A stretch of 64,000 nucleotides of DNA from Sanguinoderma infundibulare (Eukaryota > Basidiomycota > Agaricomycetes > Polyporales > Polyporaceae). Each line of letters opens with the position of its first letter. The stretch's first letter is position 1. This document shows, in pieces, positions 59,890 to 64,000 of this stretch. The position numbers and the translations under genes are program-made. Under the pieces are notes generated by a model that was not told where the DNA came from, did not search any database, and saw only the letters and a list, made by a program, of their open reading frames with translations. The DNA lies in assembly GCA_032821775.1 (NCBI GenBank), contig JAVLRN010000002.1:4216001-4280000 (forward strand). Direction: 5' to 3'.

Positions 59890-61085
59890 CTATGCGCGAC
59901 CGTTGCCGTTGGCCGTCGCCGGGTTCGCAGGTGCTTGCTTGTTCTCCGAGACGCGCGGTATGACCGCCGAGAGAATCTCCTGTACCCGCGTGTTCGCCGT
60001 CTCGAGGATGGGCTGCACGCGTTCCGAGACCGTCTCGCGAACCCTGCTGATCTTCTCAGGGAACGGGTCCGCAGATCTCAGGATGGTCGAGAGATCGTTG
60101 ATCGTCGCAGACAGGTTGGCAGAAACGTCCTGGAATGCCGACTGCAGCGTGGCCGGGAGCGCCGCGGTCGAGGTCTGATGACGCACCGCGACAAAATGGG
60201 GTCAGAACGGCGCATACAATCCCACACCAGCATCACGGCTCACCTGAACCTTGCGAAGTTCCGAGAGCATATTGTCGCTGAGCGCCTGCACCCGAGATTG
60301 GGCCGCGCCATAGCCCGAAGACGCGAGCTCGGTCAGCGACTGAGCCGTGTCCGACGCCTTCTGGAGGATGATGTGCTGGGCCTTGAGCTGGTTGATCTGC
60401 TCCGTCGAGTAGGTGAGGATCTGGTCGCTGAGCTCCTTCGAGAGGTAGTACGCGCGTTGGTATTGGAACTTGGCGTCCGGGGGGACTTCCGCTGCCTTAT
60501 CGGTCGTGCCGTTCGGCTGCACCTTGTTGACGACGACAGCGAAGTAGTCGACAATTGGTGCGAATTTCTAGAAGCAAGGTCATGAGTGGTTCGCGTTCAC
60601 GTGACATTAAGGTTAAAGTTAAAAACGGCGACAGGGGTTCCTCGTTAGATGCGTGTCAATTGAATGCATATACGTACCTGGTCGATGCCCTGCGCAATGT
60701 TGTATGCGGGTGTGCGGATGCGCTCGTCGATGGCCTTGGTCGCGACATCCTTGGCGGCGTCGCCGCTACCCTTGATGTCCTTGATGATGTCCTCTGTGGG
60801 CTTGAAGGCGTATGGGACGCGCTGCTCGAAGATGTCGAGGCCTTTGTTCGCAAGGCCGTCTGCACGGGTGATTATGGGAGCGAGGCGCTGCTGGACGGGT
60901 TCAGTGTAGCTGAGAGCGCGCTTCGAGATTTCGGTGGCAGTCGTGTAAGGGGAGCGGGTGTATGCGTTGTTGAGAAGGGTCGAGTTGATGGAGTTGATGG
61001 AGTCGGCGACGAGTGGAATGGAGCCGACGCGGGTGAGGATGGTGAACTCTGGGACGGCGGAAGCTTGCTGGGTCTCGGTGGCCAT
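59890..61085 (-). CDS. Perilipin-like lipid-droplet-associated protein
   Basis: Three exons: 61085-60678, 60567-60244 and 60174-59890, total 338 aa. The start at 61085 (MATETQQASAVPEFTILTRV) is the usual N-terminus of agaricomycete lipid-droplet perilipin-like proteins. Key patterns are SIPLVADSINSINSTL, NNAYTRSPYTTATEISKRAL and RLAPIITRADGLANKGLDI, then amphipathic helices to the end (SLTELASSGYGAAQSRV, VSERVQPILETANTRV). There is no signal peptide or membrane span; the 11-mer-like amphipathic helices are what bind lipid droplets in this family. Its relatives (Mpl1 in Metarhizium, animal perilipins) control access to stored triacylglycerol. It lies upstream of and on the same strand as the CBS gene. 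Confidence 0.88.
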
Positions 61086-62638
61086 CGCTGGTGAGACGGG
61101 TGGGGGTGCGGTGAGAGAGGTGGGGGACGAGGGAAGGAGGAAGACGTTGGAATTGTGATAAGCAGCGAGTGTAGAGGAGATATATGAGGGGCCCATTCCC
61201 CATGTGATTTTGGCAGCGATCGCTCCTTCGAGTCGTGTCCTCGTGGCGTATGCAGGCGCTGCCGACATGGGCGTCTGCGCGCGTGATTGGCCTCGGAGCG
61301 GACATTGACAATGATTGCCTCTCGCCCGCCGACGTCTCCGCCGCCTCTTGCCCAGAGCCATCGTCATCACACTCTCCAGCTGCTCGCTGGTCCGCTCGGA
61401 CGCTGCGCCTTCCTGCGGCAGAGTCAGCCTGTGCGCGGGGCCATCACTGCGCGCGGGCTTTCTCTGGTTGGCAACTCCAGAATCACAGGCATCTCTCCTG
61501 CCAGGTGCGCTTGCGGCCCATGCTCAATCTGTCTCGAGCTCGGCCTGCCGACGACGTCTTTTCGCCATCTATTTTCTCTTCTGGGCTCTTCCCGTCCCGC
61601 CCCGGGCCTTCTATCGCTCATCTATCGCTCGTCATCGTGAGAGTCTCCATGTACTCAAAAGGGATCCCGCCTCGCTCCGCACCCTGGCACGAAGATTCAC
61701 AATGACATGTCCCGCCGCGGCATAGGTGCGTCCGCGCGTTCGTATCGAATCTCACCATCTCTACGCAACCTCAAATGCGGATCCCCCAGCGTGATCGGTA
61801 AGACCTTACCGGGTCCCCCCAAAACACCACCGATATCATTACCCCTCGCCGTGGGTCACCGGCCATCCGCTTGGGGTGGGTGGAACGAGGCTATGTTGCC
61901 GCGAATCGCTTTGTAACAGGAGTGTCCGATGTCAGCTTGGTGGCGGTGAATTCTCAACGCTCATCTTAACATTCAGGCTTCTGCGACGTGGAATGCTACC
62001 GGTCACCTGAATTGCCTTAGTGCTTGCCTCCAGGTACGCAACGAACGTGCTATACGCGGCTAGTGCACACCGTACAAGGTACAACTCTCCTTTCATTCAG
62101 AGGCGCCTTCGAGATAACACTTCCATTTCGTTCTGATGCTCTCACCATGCGAGTCTAGACCACCTTTTTCTCTGTTTCTGCATGCCTTCCTACGGCTCAG
62201 GACCCCGCGCCACAATACGAACACAGTCATGGACACTGTTGACCCTCTAATGGCGCATACGTTTCCATCCCACATACCAGCTTCGAGTTGGAATTGAGAA
62301 ACGCCTATCCTTGTTTTATTCTTTCGCCCTTGATTTGCAATCAGCGTACGAGCATGAATTGAGCATGAACGCGAGCTCTCTGCATCTATTCCACAGGTCA
62401 CGCACCGTCGACGTCTACGCCATACACGTGTTTCTCGTCGTTGAGCGGCTGATTCATTTAGGCTGCTGTGTAAACGACTCCCACTGACGATCCTGCATTG
62501 GTAATCGATAGCGCAGGCTGGTCGTGGGACGACGACTTGGACTGGACCAGTACTCACCAACTACTCAAGTACTCACCCCTCGCAATCCCATCTTTGACCC
62601 GCATTGCACGCCAACACCGTCAACCTCAGATATCGCCA
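61086..62638. other. Intergenic between divergent genes
   Basis: About 1.55 kb between the perilipin-like gene (minus) and the carboxylesterase gene (plus). Short overlapping ORFs at 61.2-61.7 kb and 62.1-62.5 kb show no domain. Confidence 0.5.
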
Positions 62639-64000
62639 ATGTCGCGGACCCACCTTCAAGAAGAACTTGCCCGATCAAAGGCGATTGTCACGGCAGCGAC
62701 ACAGTACGGTACCGTTCAGGGACGCCGCGCCGCGAATGGCGCAGCCGTCTTCTTAGGTGTGTCCCTTGTGTCTCTCACCATCCGTGATTCTGACGCCTTA
62801 CATCTGTACGTACCCTTCATCAGAGGTGCCGTACGCGCTGGCCCCAACAAGGTTCGCGGATTCTGTTCCGCTCCCTCCAGACTTCCGATATGAACCGAAG
62901 GAGTACATCTTCGAGAGCAAGTGTGCGTCGCGTTTCGCAACTATCTCATGTTTCGCAATCCCATCCTGATCTGGCGTATCCGCGCGGCATGGTAGATGCT
63001 GTGCAGCCTCAGAACGACGGCCAAGCGAGAGGTTCGTAGCGAGCTGATCGCATGGTGGGGTTGATAGGACGAAACTCGCTGATATCACATGCGGTTGTCT
63101 TGCGATGGTTAGGGCTCCCGTTCGAGGACAAGGTCGGTCTCGGTGAGCCCAGCGAAGACCCGTAAGACGCTCACTCAGCCAATACGCGTGTGTATATGCG
63201 CCAACAATCCGGGTTTGCCCGCAGGTTGTTCGTCAACGTAATCTCCCCGCCTTCGTATCCCGCACAGACGGGGTTCCCTGTGAAGGTATACATCCATGGC
63301 GGGTATGTTCTATCTTCTATGGCTTCCGACGTAGGTCACGGTGTGCATCGATGTGACGATGAGTGGTTACTTCCAGATTCCTGCAATTCGGCTCCCCGCA
63401 CGGGCTCAAATCACAGGCGCAACACATCGCTGCCGAACGGGCAGAAGTGTGGGTCAACATCGGGTACCGCCTGTCAGCGTTCGGCTTCCTCGCTTCCGAC
63501 GAGCCGAAGATCGACGGCAACTTCGGCTTCAAGGACCAGTGGCTTGCCCTCCAGTGGATCCGCGACAACATCAGAGCTTTTGGAGGTACAACCGTCACCG
63601 CTGTCCGTGCGATAGGCCGTCACGCTGACTATATGCATCAGGAAACCCCGATGACATCCAGATTTCTGGCCTTTCTGCGGGTACGTCAGCGCTGTGGCGG
63701 GAACACACAAAGAGCTCCTACTTACCAAGTTGTTGGTCACACAGGCGCGCACTCCGTTCACCAATTACTCCACCATGCCTCGCGCCTCCCCGACGGAGTC
63801 AGAGCCCCGTTCGACTCTGCTGTCATGCAATCCAACGCCATCGTGTCAGTATTGCGCCCTGCGTTCGCTTATCCTGCCTAATACCGCTTCGCACAGAACG
63901 ACGCCAAAGACGCCCGCCGAGCTCCGGCCCCAGTTTGAAGCCCTATGTCGCGCCCTCTCGCTCGACCCCACCGCGCCCGAGGTCCTCGACACCCTCCGGG
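62639..64000 (+). CDS. Type-B carboxylesterase/lipase, 3'-truncated by window edge
   Basis: At least nine exons follow from the ATG at 62639. The alpha/beta-hydrolase landmarks appear in order: YGTVQGRRAANGAAVFLE with VPYALAP (N-terminal strand), FEDKVGLGEPSEDPLFVNV, VKVYIHGGFLQFG (oxyanion-hole HGG), NIGYRLSAFGFLAS with NFGFKDQWLALQWIRDNI, and the nucleophile elbow GLSAGAHS. Introns of 50-75 bases split the gene at phase-consistent sites, including one inside the elbow just after GLSAG. The acid and histidine of the triad lie beyond the window. No signal peptide is seen at the start, unlike many secreted fungal esterases, so an intracellular enzyme acting on carboxylic esters is the likely reading. 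The substrate cannot be told. Confidence 0.9.

Noticed and set aside
1..64000. CRISPR arrays, bacterial operons, prophage or plasmid features
   Set aside because: The window is eukaryotic with spliceosomal introns; no regularly spaced direct repeats were seen.

Overview
This window reads as nuclear DNA of a filamentous basidiomycete, most likely an agaricomycete of the polypore type. Genes are broken by many short introns (about 46 to 136 bases, mostly GT-AG). Coding DNA is GC-rich, start codons follow pyrimidine-rich leaders, and several families are typical of mushroom-forming fungi: DUF6533, DUF6534 and DUF6699 proteins, F-box/WD40 proteins, a perilipin-like lipid-droplet protein and an HMG-box regulator. 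No viral, plasmid or bacterial features were seen. Intron positions are my own readings of splice signals. For many genes the spliced length comes out as a whole number of codons, which supports the models.

Left part (1-15 kb): an accessory, duplication-rich region. A frame-broken F-box/WD40 gene runs off the left edge. Then comes a cluster of three intact paralogs plus one 5'-truncated copy of an unrecognised family. Its members have an invariant C-X10-C-X10-C-X2-H motif, a coiled coil and a C-terminal membrane anchor. On the opposite strand, multi-spanning membrane protein genes (DUF6534, DUF6533) are interleaved with them. A tRNA-Ser(AGA) gene with an intron lies between.

Middle (15-42 kb): sparse. 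Solid genes are a Pro/Ser/Arg-rich protein (19 kb), an HMG-box transcription factor (28.4-30.0 kb), a RidA-family protein, a DUF6699 protein with a broken partial copy behind it, and an eight-exon gene joining a basidiomycete N-terminal domain to a C-terminal Zn2Cys6 cluster. Two long stretches (19.9-28.4 and 30.0-35.5 kb) hold no gene I can support. Near 41.7-42.2 kb a copy of the left-edge WD40 segment is fused to a Tc1/mariner-like transposase fragment.

Right part (42-64 kb): dense and mostly housekeeping. It has a TBC1D20/Gyp8-type Rab GAP divergent from a cystathionine gamma-synthase-like enzyme. Next are two divergent genes that together look like one Vps3/TGFBRAP1 (CORVET) protein cut in two. 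Then come a large DUF6699 protein, an Sds23-like CBS protein, a perilipin-like protein and a carboxylesterase truncated by the right edge. The split Vps3 and the zinc-motif/tail-anchor cluster are the two observations most worth following.
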